Of a stretch of 9,408 nt of DNA, positions 1 through 6,430 are shown one piece after another. Under the pieces are notes generated by a model. The model worked only from the letters and a program-made list of their open reading frames with translations. It was not told the DNA's origin and did not search any database. How positions within the stretch are numbered: the stretch's first letter is position 1; each line of letters opens with the position of its first letter. This DNA comes from Deltaproteobacteria bacterium (GTDB lineage: Bacteria > Desulfobacterota > Desulfobacteria > Desulfobacterales > ETH-SRB1). Both the position numbers and the translations under genes were made by a program. Where the stretch lies: assembly GCA_019314185.1 (NCBI GenBank), contig JAFCZU010000092.1, positions 1-9,408 on the forward strand, read 5' to 3'.

Positions 1-273
1 TTTCAGCCTTAAATCGATCACAGGGATAACCTTGCCGCGAAGGTTTATCACCCCTTTCACAAACTCCGGTGTTTGTGGCACGGTGGTAATCGGCATCATC
101 CCGATGATTTCTTTGATCTTTAAAATACCTATGCCGTATTCTTCGTCTGACAAAGAAAAGGTAAGATACTTTCCTTCTCTGTCTTGCATGACCTTTACCC
201 CAGTCGAAATCCCTGTCGGGTTATTTTTAACGGGGCAGGCGGCCTGGTCCATTGTTTCCGTTAATTCAGCCAT
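1..273 (-). CDS. cheW: CheW-like chemotaxis coupling protein, N-terminal part (runs off left edge)
   Basis: CheW links chemoreceptors to the CheA kinase at the inner face of the membrane. The visible 91 residues hold a short polar leader (about 1-33) and then a CheW fold: a first strand KYLTFSLSDEEYGIGI (35-50), then KIKEIIG, then the family signature with P(65)QTPEFVKGVINLRGKVIPVIDLR, in which the NLRG turn is characteristic. The C-terminal part lies outside the window, so a longer CheW-containing protein cannot be excluded. The ATG start at 271-273 is preceded by an excellent ribosome binding site (AAAGGAGGTG) lying inside the end of the upstream kinase gene. The kinase stop and this start are separated by one base (TGA-A-ATG), so the two are almost surely co-transcribed and translationally coupled. 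The neighbour is a soluble REC-PAS-kinase rather than CheA, so the array served may be unconventional or the other che genes may lie to the left. Confidence 0.93.
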   Translation of the reverse strand, partial: MAELTETMDQAACPVKNNPTGISTGVKVMQDREGKYLTFSLSDEEYGIGILKIKEIIGMMPITTVPQTPEFVKGVINLRGKVIPVIDLRLK

Positions 274-274
274 T

Positions 275-1795
275 TCAAAACACCTCCTTTGTTATTTCGG
301 TTGATAGGCTTTCAATTTTGGGGAAACAGACATGGAACGTACTCCCTTTACCCTTTTTGCTTTGAACCATGATAGAGCCTCCATGGCTTTTTACAATTCC
401 ATGTACTACGGACAGGCCCAGACCTGTTCCCTCTTCGGCTGCTTTTGTGGTAAAGTAGGGATCGAAGATATGATCCATCGTATTTTTATCCATGCCATGG
501 CCTGTGTCGCTTACCGTAAGTCTTATGTAATCTCCTGGATCTAAGCTGTTTTGAAATATTTCTTCAGAGAGGATGGCTTCGGAGGACACAGAAATATTCT
601 GAAGACCGACCTTTAGAGTTCCGCCTTTTTCGCGCATGGAATGATAGGCATTTGTGCAAAGATTTATCATCAACTGATGTATCCTGCCGGGATCGCCTAA
701 GATTGTTCCGCAGTTTGCATGGATGTCCTGTTGAATATCGATGCTGTTTGGAATGCCTGCCCGAAGCAGCTTGAGAGCCTCCTTGATAATGAGATCAATC
801 TTGATCGGTATTTGTTCCGGTTCATCCATTCGGCTGCAGTTGAGGATTTTCTTTGTAAGTTCTTTGGCGCGACTTGCAGCCTTCATTACCTCCAGCAGAT
901 TTTTTTGTGCCGGGTTATCTTCAGGCGTATGCATTATAGCGAGTTCGACATATCCGAACATAAGCAGCAGAATATTGTTGAAATCATGCGCAAGCCCTCC
1001 TGCCAGGGTACCGATGGCTCCCATTTTTTGCGCGTGAAGAAATTGTTTTTCTATCTTCCTCTTAGCTGTAACATCACGGATGATAAACAAAATATCGGTC
1101 GGTTCTCCTTTACTGTTCCGGCAAACTGACTGGCTGATGGTCACATCGATCATTTGACCATTTTTTGTCGTTGTCCTTATTTCCTTTTCCGGTACGGGTT
1201 TTTCCATGAGAAGATCGGCAACATCGGATTCGGTTTTTTTTTGATTCCAGCCATGCATATAAGTGATTTGTCTGCCGATTACTTCTTTTTTTTCATATCT
1301 GAAGATGCGGCTGAAAGATGGATTGATAAATTTTATTCTGCAAGAAAGGTCACAAATAACTATTGCATTTGGCGAAGAATCAAAAAATGACTGGAGAATT
1401 TTCTCATAATGTCCTGAATTCTTTTTTGTTTCGCTCTTGTTTGCTGCTTCATTTACCACCCGGCAGATTTCTTCCTGTTTTACCGGTTTGGTCAGATAGG
1501 CAAAGGTTCCATATTGAAGTGTTTCAGCCGCAGACCTGAAAGTCGGGTAAGCTGAAATCAGGATTGGTTCGCAAAAGGGCTGGACTTTTCTAATATGTTT
1601 CACAAGATCAAGGCCGTTTTGCCCGTTTTTTAATATCCGGTCAATTACAGCTACATCAAACTCATTGTCTGACAGGATAGCCCTGGCATCAATTATATTT
1701 TCCGCTACAGTGACTTCATGTCCTGCATTTGATAAAAATTTTTGGAATGAAAACCTGATGCTTTCTTCGTCATCAACAACAAGTATCTTGGCCAT
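275..1795 (-). CDS. Soluble hybrid protein REC-PAS-histidine kinase
   Basis: A cytoplasmic two-component protein of 506 residues with no membrane segment. An N-terminal receiver (about 1-115) has the acidic triad D8/D9/E10, phospho-acceptor D52, S81 and K103, so it should accept a phosphoryl group. A PAS/PAC sensor follows (about 135-245). The transmitter has an H-box GGLAHDFNNIL with H270, an N-box with N378/N382, a G1 box DTGHGMD (430-436) and a G2 box GTGLGLS (457-463). All catalytic motifs look intact. The DFNN-type H-box is common in soluble deltaproteobacterial kinases. Receiver-first order means the kinase is probably gated by another kinase; the membrane kinase encoded at 4238-6430 is a candidate (inference). 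The ATG is preceded by AAAGGAG at 7-nt spacing. It is followed by cheW with a one-base gap and preceded by a sigma-54 promoter at 1905-1921. Its receiver closely resembles that of the sigma-54 regulator next door (18 of 24 N-terminal residues identical). The ligand of the PAS domain is unknown. Confidence 0.93.
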   Translation of the reverse strand: MAKILVVDDEESIRFSFQKFLSNAGHEVTVAENIIDARAILSDNEFDVAVIDRILKNGQNGLDLVKHIRKVQPFCEPILISAYPTFRSAAETLQYGTFAYLTKPVKQEEICRVVNEAANKSETKKNSGHYEKILQSFFDSSPNAIVICDLSCRIKFINPSFSRIFRYEKKEVIGRQITYMHGWNQKKTESDVADLLMEKPVPEKEIRTTTKNGQMIDVTISQSVCRNSKGEPTDILFIIRDVTAKRKIEKQFLHAQKMGAIGTLAGGLAHDFNNILLLMFGYVELAIMHTPEDNPAQKNLLEVMKAASRAKELTKKILNCSRMDEPEQIPIKIDLIIKEALKLLRAGIPNSIDIQQDIHANCGTILGDPGRIHQLMINLCTNAYHSMREKGGTLKVGLQNISVSSEAILSEEIFQNSLDPGDYIRLTVSDTGHGMDKNTMDHIFDPYFTTKAAEEGTGLGLSVVHGIVKSHGGSIMVQSKKGKGSTFHVCFPKIESLSTEITKEVF

Positions 1796-1830
1796 GGTGG
1801 TTCTCCTTTACTTGTGGCTTGTTGTTCATT

Positions 1831-1858
1831 GCTTTAGCCTTTCAGCTTTCAGCTTTGA
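1831..1858. repeat. Short tandem repeat, four 7-bp units of GCTTTCA type
   Basis: Four degenerate 7-bp units are read on the plus strand: gctttag, cctttca, gctttca, gctttga. They lie in the 5' leader of the REC-PAS-kinase gene, between its sigma-54 promoter and its start codon. They resemble the other short-word repeats in this window but share no sequence with them. Confidence 0.7.
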
Positions 1859-1904
1859 GCTTCTTTTGTATTAATCTCTGAGCGTAATTGTATGCTTTTA
1901 CTTG

Positions 1905-1921
1905 AGCAATACCCGTGCCGG
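1905..1921 (-). promoter_or_regulatory. Sigma-54 (-24/-12) promoter for the REC-PAS-kinase/cheW operon
   Basis: On the minus strand the sequence is CCGGCACGGGTATTGCT. This fits the sigma-54 consensus TTGGCACG-N4-TTGCW, with the invariant GG and GC dinucleotides separated by exactly 10 bases; the visible departure is C for T just before GG. Transcription would begin near 1894, giving a leader of about 100 nt before the ATG at 1795. The gene immediately upstream encodes a sigma-54-dependent activator, which makes a functional promoter more likely. The DNA between this site and the half-sites at 2018-2065 is AT-rich (about 1923-1975), as expected for a bendable looping region; I could not pick out a convincing IHF site. 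Confidence 0.75.
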
Positions 1922-2017
1922 AAATGAGAAAATAAGTTTTAATTTAATTTCAGCTATATTTTCAAATGGTTATACAAGAGACATGCATGCGGGAGTTGTT
2001 AAGAATAGCTGGGAAAA

Positions 2018-2065
2018 GTGTAACAGTTGTGGAAGTGTAATGTTACATGTGTGTAAAATGTTACG
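2018..2065. promoter_or_regulatory. Probable upstream activator sequence: iterated TGTAA/TTACA half-sites
   Basis: The word GTGTAA occurs at 2018, 2035 and 2051, and TGTTAC occurs at 2041 and 2059. Together they form inverted repeats TGTAA-TG-TTACA (2036-2047) and TGTAA-AATG-TTACG (2052-2065), plus a weaker left site (2019-2030). Centres are about 17 bp apart. The cluster lies about 115-145 bp upstream of the sigma-54 promoter, a usual distance for enhancer sites of NtrC-type activators, whose Fis-like helix-turn-helix binds dyad sites as dimers. The likely binder is the adjacent sigma-54 regulator (inference). Confidence 0.5.
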
Positions 2066-2268
2066 TTGATTGTTGATTGTTGATTGTTGATTGTTGATTG
2101 TTGATTGTTGATTGGTTGATTGGATGATTGGATGATTGGATGATTGGATGATTGGATGATTGGATACCGGGATACTCGACCACTCGACCACTTGACTACT
2201 CGACCACTCGACTACTCGACCACTCGACTACTCGACTACTCGACTACTCGACTACTCGACCACTCGAC
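2066..2268. repeat. Compound tandem repeat array with three successive unit types
   Basis: Three arrays abut. First, TTGATTG in seven perfect 7-bp copies (2066-2114), plus an eighth after one extra base (2116-2122). Second, GATGATTG in five perfect 8-bp copies (2123-2162). After a 10-base junction, third, YACTCGAC in twelve 8-bp copies (2173-2268), with one internal variant (CACTTGAC at 2189). The first base of the third unit alternates T and C through the middle and then is T four times running, suggesting growth by both 16-bp and 8-bp steps. The array starts one base after the probable activator sites and runs into the 3' end of the sigma-54 regulator gene. The near-perfect copies suggest recent expansion and a likely variable-number locus. 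Confidence 0.95.
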
Positions 2269-3991
2269 CAACCTCAGTGGGTTTGGTGAGTTTATATTCA
2301 TTGATTTTTCGGTAGATGGTCTGCCTGCTCATACCGAGCAGCCGCGCGGCTTTGGCCTTGTTCCAGCCGGTCTTTTTTAATGCCCGGAGTATTTCCTGTG
2401 GTTCATCAACAGATCTTTTTTCAGGGGTATGGTTTTTGATTCTGGAATATTCCTGAATTTCGGATGGCAGATGATCAACCATAATAGTTCGATCATGGCA
2501 AAGGACGAATGCATGTTCTATGGCGTGTTCCAGCTCTCTTACGTTTCCCGGCCATGGATAGCGCATGAATATGGTCAAAGCTTCACTGGATATGTCGTCG
2601 ATATCTTTGTTGAACTTTTTGTTAAACATGTCTTTAAAGTGATTAACAAGAAGCGGGATATCTTCTCTTTTTTGCTCAAGCGATGGCAGCGCGACCTCTA
2701 TAACCTTAAGTCTGTAGTAGAGGTCTTCCCTGAATTCCCCCAATCTTACTTTTTCTCTCAAGTCGAGATTTGTGGCGGCAATCACGCGCGCATCTACCTT
2801 TATGGTTTTGGAATCTCCAACACGCTCAAATTCCTTTTCCTGAAGGAACCTCAAGAGTTTCAACTGTATTCTCGGTGAAATATCGCCAATTTCATCTAAG
2901 AAAATAGTACCTCCATCCGCCATTTGAAAGCGGCCCGTCTTATCCTTTACAGCGTTTGTAAAAGCTCCCTTGATATGTCCGAACAGTTCGCTTTCAAGCA
3001 GGTTTTCGCTTAGGACGGAACAATTGATAGTTATTAGCGGTTTGGCGGCACGAGTGCCTTCATAATGAAGCGCCTTTGCTATCAGCTCCTTGCCGGTGCC
3101 GGTTGCACCTGTGATCAACACTGTGGTTTCCGTGTCGGCCAGGTCTTCGAGGAGTCTGTAAAGTTTTTGCATATTCTCGTTTTTGCCGATAATATTATGA
3201 AATTGATGCCTCTGTTTTAATTTTCGCTCCAGATCAGTCAGTTTCGTGATATCCCTGATCACAAGGATTGCACCTATGAAATTGCCGGCCTGATCTACAA
3301 GTGGTGAACTGGTCAGCAGCACTACCTGCTCGGGACGGTCTTGATGTCTGCATTCAATACGGCGCTCTTGAATGGTGCTTCTTGTTTCCAGTGTCTCCTT
3401 TAAAACATTAAAACATGATTTACTGCATTGGCCGGCAACTTCAGTGAATTGTTTTTCGATGATTTCCGATGGAAGAAGCCCGCAAATGCGCTTTGCTGCC
3501 GCATTGGCATTTATAATGCGCATTTTATTATCTATCGTGATAATAGCATCCTGCAAACTTTTAAATATGGCTTCCAGCTTGAGGCGGTATTTCTTGTTTT
3601 CCGCTTCTAATTTTTTTTTGCTGTCCAAAAGGCTTTTGTGTCGGAGTGCATGAGCGGTTATACGCAGCAGGGTTTCTTTGCGAACAGGTTTGGGCATGTA
3701 ATCAAAAGCGCCAAGGCGGACAGCATCTGTCGCTGTCTCAATATTCGGTTCCCCCGTTATTATGATAACCGGGCATTGCAGATCCCTCTTCTTTACTTCA
3801 TTAAGAATATCAATCCCTGTGCGGCCGCCGAGAATGATATCGGCAAATATCAAATCGAGATCAACGCCGGCGATGACTTTGAGAGCTGAAGTATAGTCTT
3901 TTGCAGTCAGCGTCTCATACCCTGCTTTTGACAGGAAGGATTTAAATGTAAACCGGATGCTCTCTTCATCATCAACAATTAAAATCCGCAT
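2252..3991 (-). CDS. Sigma-54-dependent response regulator (REC-PAS-AAA+-Fis HTH, NtrC family)
   Basis: A 579-residue enhancer-binding activator that opens sigma-54 promoters by ATP hydrolysis. The receiver (about 1-115) has D7/D8, phospho-acceptor D51, T79 and K101. A PAS domain (about 140-250) is inserted before the ATPase, unlike classical NtrC. The AAA+ domain (about 265-500) has Walker A GATGTGKE (295-302), Walker B GGTIFLDE (360-367), likely arginine fingers in FREDLYYRL (420-428) and sensor II GNVREL (482-487). The sigma-54-contacting loop reads GAFTNA (342-347) instead of the usual GAFTGA. A Fis-type helix-turn-helix lies at about 533-567 (NKAKAARLLGMSRQTIYRKI). The ATG follows GAGG at 7-nt spacing. 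The last residues (about GRVVE) and the TAG stop are made by the YACTCGAC array. Its partner kinase is probably the adjacent membrane kinase, and its target probably the sigma-54 promoter at 1905-1921; both are inferences from position. Confidence 0.95.
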   Translation of the reverse strand: MRILIVDDEESIRFTFKSFLSKAGYETLTAKDYTSALKVIAGVDLDLIFADIILGGRTGIDILNEVKKRDLQCPVIIITGEPNIETATDAVRLGAFDYMPKPVRKETLLRITAHALRHKSLLDSKKKLEAENKKYRLKLEAIFKSLQDAIITIDNKMRIINANAAAKRICGLLPSEIIEKQFTEVAGQCSKSCFNVLKETLETRSTIQERRIECRHQDRPEQVVLLTSSPLVDQAGNFIGAILVIRDITKLTDLERKLKQRHQFHNIIGKNENMQKLYRLLEDLADTETTVLITGATGTGKELIAKALHYEGTRAAKPLITINCSVLSENLLESELFGHIKGAFTNAVKDKTGRFQMADGGTIFLDEIGDISPRIQLKLLRFLQEKEFERVGDSKTIKVDARVIAATNLDLREKVRLGEFREDLYYRLKVIEVALPSLEQKREDIPLLVNHFKDMFNKKFNKDIDDISSEALTIFMRYPWPGNVRELEHAIEHAFVLCHDRTIMVDHLPSEIQEYSRIKNHTPEKRSVDEPQEILRALKKTGWNKAKAARLLGMSRQTIYRKINEYKLTKPTEVGRVVE

Positions 3992-4237
3992 ACTCGTTCC
4001 TCGATGCCGCTAAAAAGATGAACGTCTAACATCGAACATTGAACGTCGAATAATGATGTCTCTACGCTCTTTAAATTATTTTAAAATCGAATAAAAAAAA
4101 ACAAACACCCAATGAGAAACAAAGGTTCAGCGGTTCAGAGATATTTGGTTGCTGTTTTTCCGACTTCTGACCTCCGACCTCTGTTTCTTCATCTTTTTCC
4201 ATTCAAAATTCGATGTTGGACGTTCGATGTTCGATGT
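3992..4237. other. Intergenic spacer between membrane kinase and sigma-54 regulator, filled with short-word repeats
   Basis: This gap of about 246 bases has no credible reading frame. It holds the two arms of an inverted repeat (listed separately), a GGTTCAGCGGTTCAGAG word (4124-4140), a TTCTGACC-TCCGACC-TCTG run (4165-4183) and an A/T-rich stretch (4070-4105). No clear promoter or intrinsic terminator is visible, so whether kinase and regulator form one transcript cannot be told from sequence alone. Confidence 0.6.
4019..4052. repeat. Left arm of 34-bp inverted repeat
   Basis: The plus-strand 34-mer matches the reverse complement of 4208-4241 at 28 of 34 positions without gaps (my count). 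It is internally made of a roughly 7-bp word (AACATCG/AACGTCG). It lies 27 bp upstream of the start codon of the sigma-54 regulator. Confidence 0.85.
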
Positions 4238-4241
4238 TCAT
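4208..4241. repeat. Right arm of 34-bp inverted repeat, overlapping the kinase stop codon
   Basis: This arm consists of CGATGTT/GGACGTT words and pairs with 4019-4052 across a 155-bp loop. The TGA stop of the membrane kinase (4238-4240, minus strand) lies inside it, so the repeat defines the end of that protein. Confidence 0.85.
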
Positions 4242-6430
4242 TTTTCAAACTTCCACCCGTTACAAACAGGAATATCCACCATAACTCTTGTGTACTCTCC
4301 TTCCACACTTTCAAACCGGAGTTTTCCATCATGATTCTTGATAATGCCGTGGCTGATACTCAAACCCAGTCCAGTGCCTTTACCATGAGGTTTGGTGGAA
4401 AAGAAGGGGTCGCTTATTTTATCCATTATATCTGCTGATATTCCAGTGCCCCTGTCATAAAATGTTGTCCGAACATACGTTTGTTCTTTCATCTTTACGG
4501 TTTTTCCTCTGATCTCAAGGATTTTATCTTCATGACTTCCAGGAAATTTTTCATTCAAGGCATACCGCGCATTGCTCAGGATATTCAAAAAAACTTGTTG
4601 AATCTCCTGGCTTCTGGCCTTGACCCTGGGAAGGTTGGAAGGAATATCCACACTGATCTTTATACTGTCTTTGATTATCTGTCTTTCTACCAGGTTAAGT
4701 GCATTCGAGAGTATATCTTTCACCATGGCAGGGCTGTACTCTTCTTTTCGTTCCCTGGCAAAGGAGAGGAGGTTTCTGACAATTTTTGCAATGCGCTCTC
4801 CCTCTTTGATAATTCTGCTTGGAATATCTTCGTCACATCTTCCGTTTTGACCCTGTTCATGATACTGGTCCTTAAGTATCTGGGCATAGTTAATAATTCC
4901 GTTTATGGGATTATTAATCTCATGGGCAATACCGGCTGCAAGTTCACCGAGTGAGGCGAGATGCCCGGCCCTTATGTTTTCGGCCTGCAATTTCTTTTTT
5001 TCCGTAACATCCTTTAACAGCGCCAGTACTTTAATGCTCCCATCCACATCTATAAAGGGTGAAAAGTTTATATCATAGTTTCGGCCATCCAATGCAGTGA
5101 GTTCCAAGTTCAGGATTTTGCTTATTTTGATTGCGTCATTAAACCGGCATCCGTTACATGGCCGGTCAGAATGCATGTAAACCTTATGGCATTTTTTTCC
5201 TATGACGTCCCCGAAACGATCCTTAAGAATATCATTCTGAAATTCAATAATATAATCATGATTGACGATATACATTCCTTCTCCGAGAGCGCCTATTATT
5301 CCTTGAAACTTGTCACGTTCAGTTCGTAAGAATTTTTCTGCTTGCTTGCGATCTGTGATATTACGGGAAACCTCTAATATTGTTTTTGGTCTGCCGTCTT
5401 TGTGTCGTGCGACTACACTGGCGGAATAGCAGAATGACATTCGATTCCCATTGGCTGCGATGACTTCTGTTTCATGCTCATGAACCTTCCCGTCTTCAAA
5501 AGACTTTCTTACCACACATGGCTCACAGGGCATTTCACTCTCATGGTAAGCCTTGTAACACTTTTTACCAATTAGATCAGAGCCGAACAAACTCTTTGCA
5601 ACCTCGTTGGCCCAGACTATATTGTATTGTTCATCTATTATGCTTATGCGATCCTGCAGCGCAGCGATAATTCCTGCCAGCTTTTCCTCACTATAGCGTA
5701 GTGTCTTTTCCCCCAGCTTTTGTCTGATGGTTTGTTCCTTGATTAATGCGGCCATCCGGTTATATCCCTGGATGAGGTTCAGGATTTCATGCTCACCTTT
5801 TTCCTCCAACCGGAATTTCAAGTCGCCTTTTCCGATTTTTTCCATGCCTGAACTCAAGGCTGATAAAGGACTGCTGAGCCGATAAGACAGGAAATAAGCG
5901 ACTAACATGCCCAGCGCTAAGCAACCGGAAAAAATTGCTGCAAGCATCTTTAAGGCATCTTTTATCTCTTTGTAGAAGTGTTCTTCATTTATTCCCACAT
6001 GGATTTCTGCCTGCATATTTTTTGCCGTGCGTATTGCAAAATCCCTGGTTCGTCCTTTATCGGTTTGAATAAGTCTTGTGTTGCTCATTCTCGTTGCCGG
6101 CAGGGGATTGGCATTGAAAAGTCCGGCAGGAAATTCCTGCTCAAAGGTGTGGGCAAGCAAAAGTCCATTATTTCCAACAACAAAGATATAGTCCACGTAT
6201 AAAAAATCATTACAGAATGCGCTGATTTTGTTCTTTAATTTCAAGGCATCTTCCGCAATTACCATATCATGTATGTGATTACTTATGTGCTTGACAATAG
6301 TGCCCCTGCGATCCTTTGCGCCCTCTATCAAGGTGGTTTTATAGGGTACCAGAACAACCCACGCAAATGAAATGCCCAATAAAATCAGAAGTGATGAAAA
6401 AGCCAGCATCAATTTTGTTCTGAATCTCAT
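4238..6430 (-). CDS. Membrane sensor histidine kinase (TM-sensor-TM-HAMP-PAS-PAS-HisKA-HATPase)
   Basis: A 730-residue inner-membrane kinase. TM1 is about 7-29, an extracytoplasmic sensor about 30-160, TM2 about 162-184, and HAMP about 185-237. Two PAS domains follow (about 248-362 and 372-480). Each carries C-x10-C-x2-C with identical spacing (C291/C302/C305 and C414/C425/C428), placed just after GKK. The H-box GELAAGIAHEINNPINGI has H503, the N-box QQVFLNILSNARYAL has N616/N620, G1 is DRGTGIS (659-665) and G2 is GKGTGLGLS (683-691), so the transmitter looks intact. It has no receiver, so it should phosphorylate a separate regulator; the sigma-54 regulator 246 bp downstream is the obvious candidate. 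No good Shine-Dalgarno precedes the ATG, and no alternative in-frame start exists before the upstream stop. It may be translationally coupled to a short frame ending next to it. The extracytoplasmic region has no motif I recognise, so the signal is unknown. Confidence 0.93.
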   Translation of the reverse strand: MRFRTKLMLAFSSLLILLGISFAWVVLVPYKTTLIEGAKDRRGTIVKHISNHIHDMVIAEDALKLKNKISAFCNDFLYVDYIFVVGNNGLLLAHTFEQEFPAGLFNANPLPATRMSNTRLIQTDKGRTRDFAIRTAKNMQAEIHVGINEEHFYKEIKDALKMLAAIFSGCLALGMLVAYFLSYRLSSPLSALSSGMEKIGKGDLKFRLEEKGEHEILNLIQGYNRMAALIKEQTIRQKLGEKTLRYSEEKLAGIIAALQDRISIIDEQYNIVWANEVAKSLFGSDLIGKKCYKAYHESEMPCEPCVVRKSFEDGKVHEHETEVIAANGNRMSFCYSASVVARHKDGRPKTILEVSRNITDRKQAEKFLRTERDKFQGIIGALGEGMYIVNHDYIIEFQNDILKDRFGDVIGKKCHKVYMHSDRPCNGCRFNDAIKISKILNLELTALDGRNYDINFSPFIDVDGSIKVLALLKDVTEKKKLQAENIRAGHLASLGELAAGIAHEINNPINGIINYAQILKDQYHEQGQNGRCDEDIPSRIIKEGERIAKIVRNLLSFARERKEEYSPAMVKDILSNALNLVERQIIKDSIKISVDIPSNLPRVKARSQEIQQVFLNILSNARYALNEKFPGSHEDKILEIRGKTVKMKEQTYVRTTFYDRGTGISADIMDKISDPFFSTKPHGKGTGLGLSISHGIIKNHDGKLRFESVEGEYTRVMVDIPVCNGWKFEK

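Noticed and set aside
719..1129. 136-codon plus-strand frame
   Set aside because: Antisense to the H-box and PAS part of the soluble kinase; no independent support.
1970..2191. 73-codon minus-strand frame rich in Asn, Gln and Ser
   Set aside because: It is a reading of the TTGATTG and GATGATTG arrays; composition follows from the repeat, no ribosome binding site, and it covers the probable enhancer.
2066..2268. CRISPR array
   Set aside because: Units are only 7-8 bp and directly contiguous, with no spacers and no cas genes nearby.
2144..2380. 78-codon plus-strand frame with repeated Thr-Arg-Leu-Asp
   Set aside because: A by-product of the YACTCGAC array plus antisense to the end of the sigma-54 regulator.
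2429..2878. 149-codon plus-strand frame
   Set aside because: Antisense to the AAA+ domain of the sigma-54 regulator, where the minus-strand motifs are unmistakable.
4481..4954. 157-codon plus-strand frame
   Set aside because: Antisense to the conserved transmitter domain of the membrane kinase; no ribosome binding site or recognisable motif.
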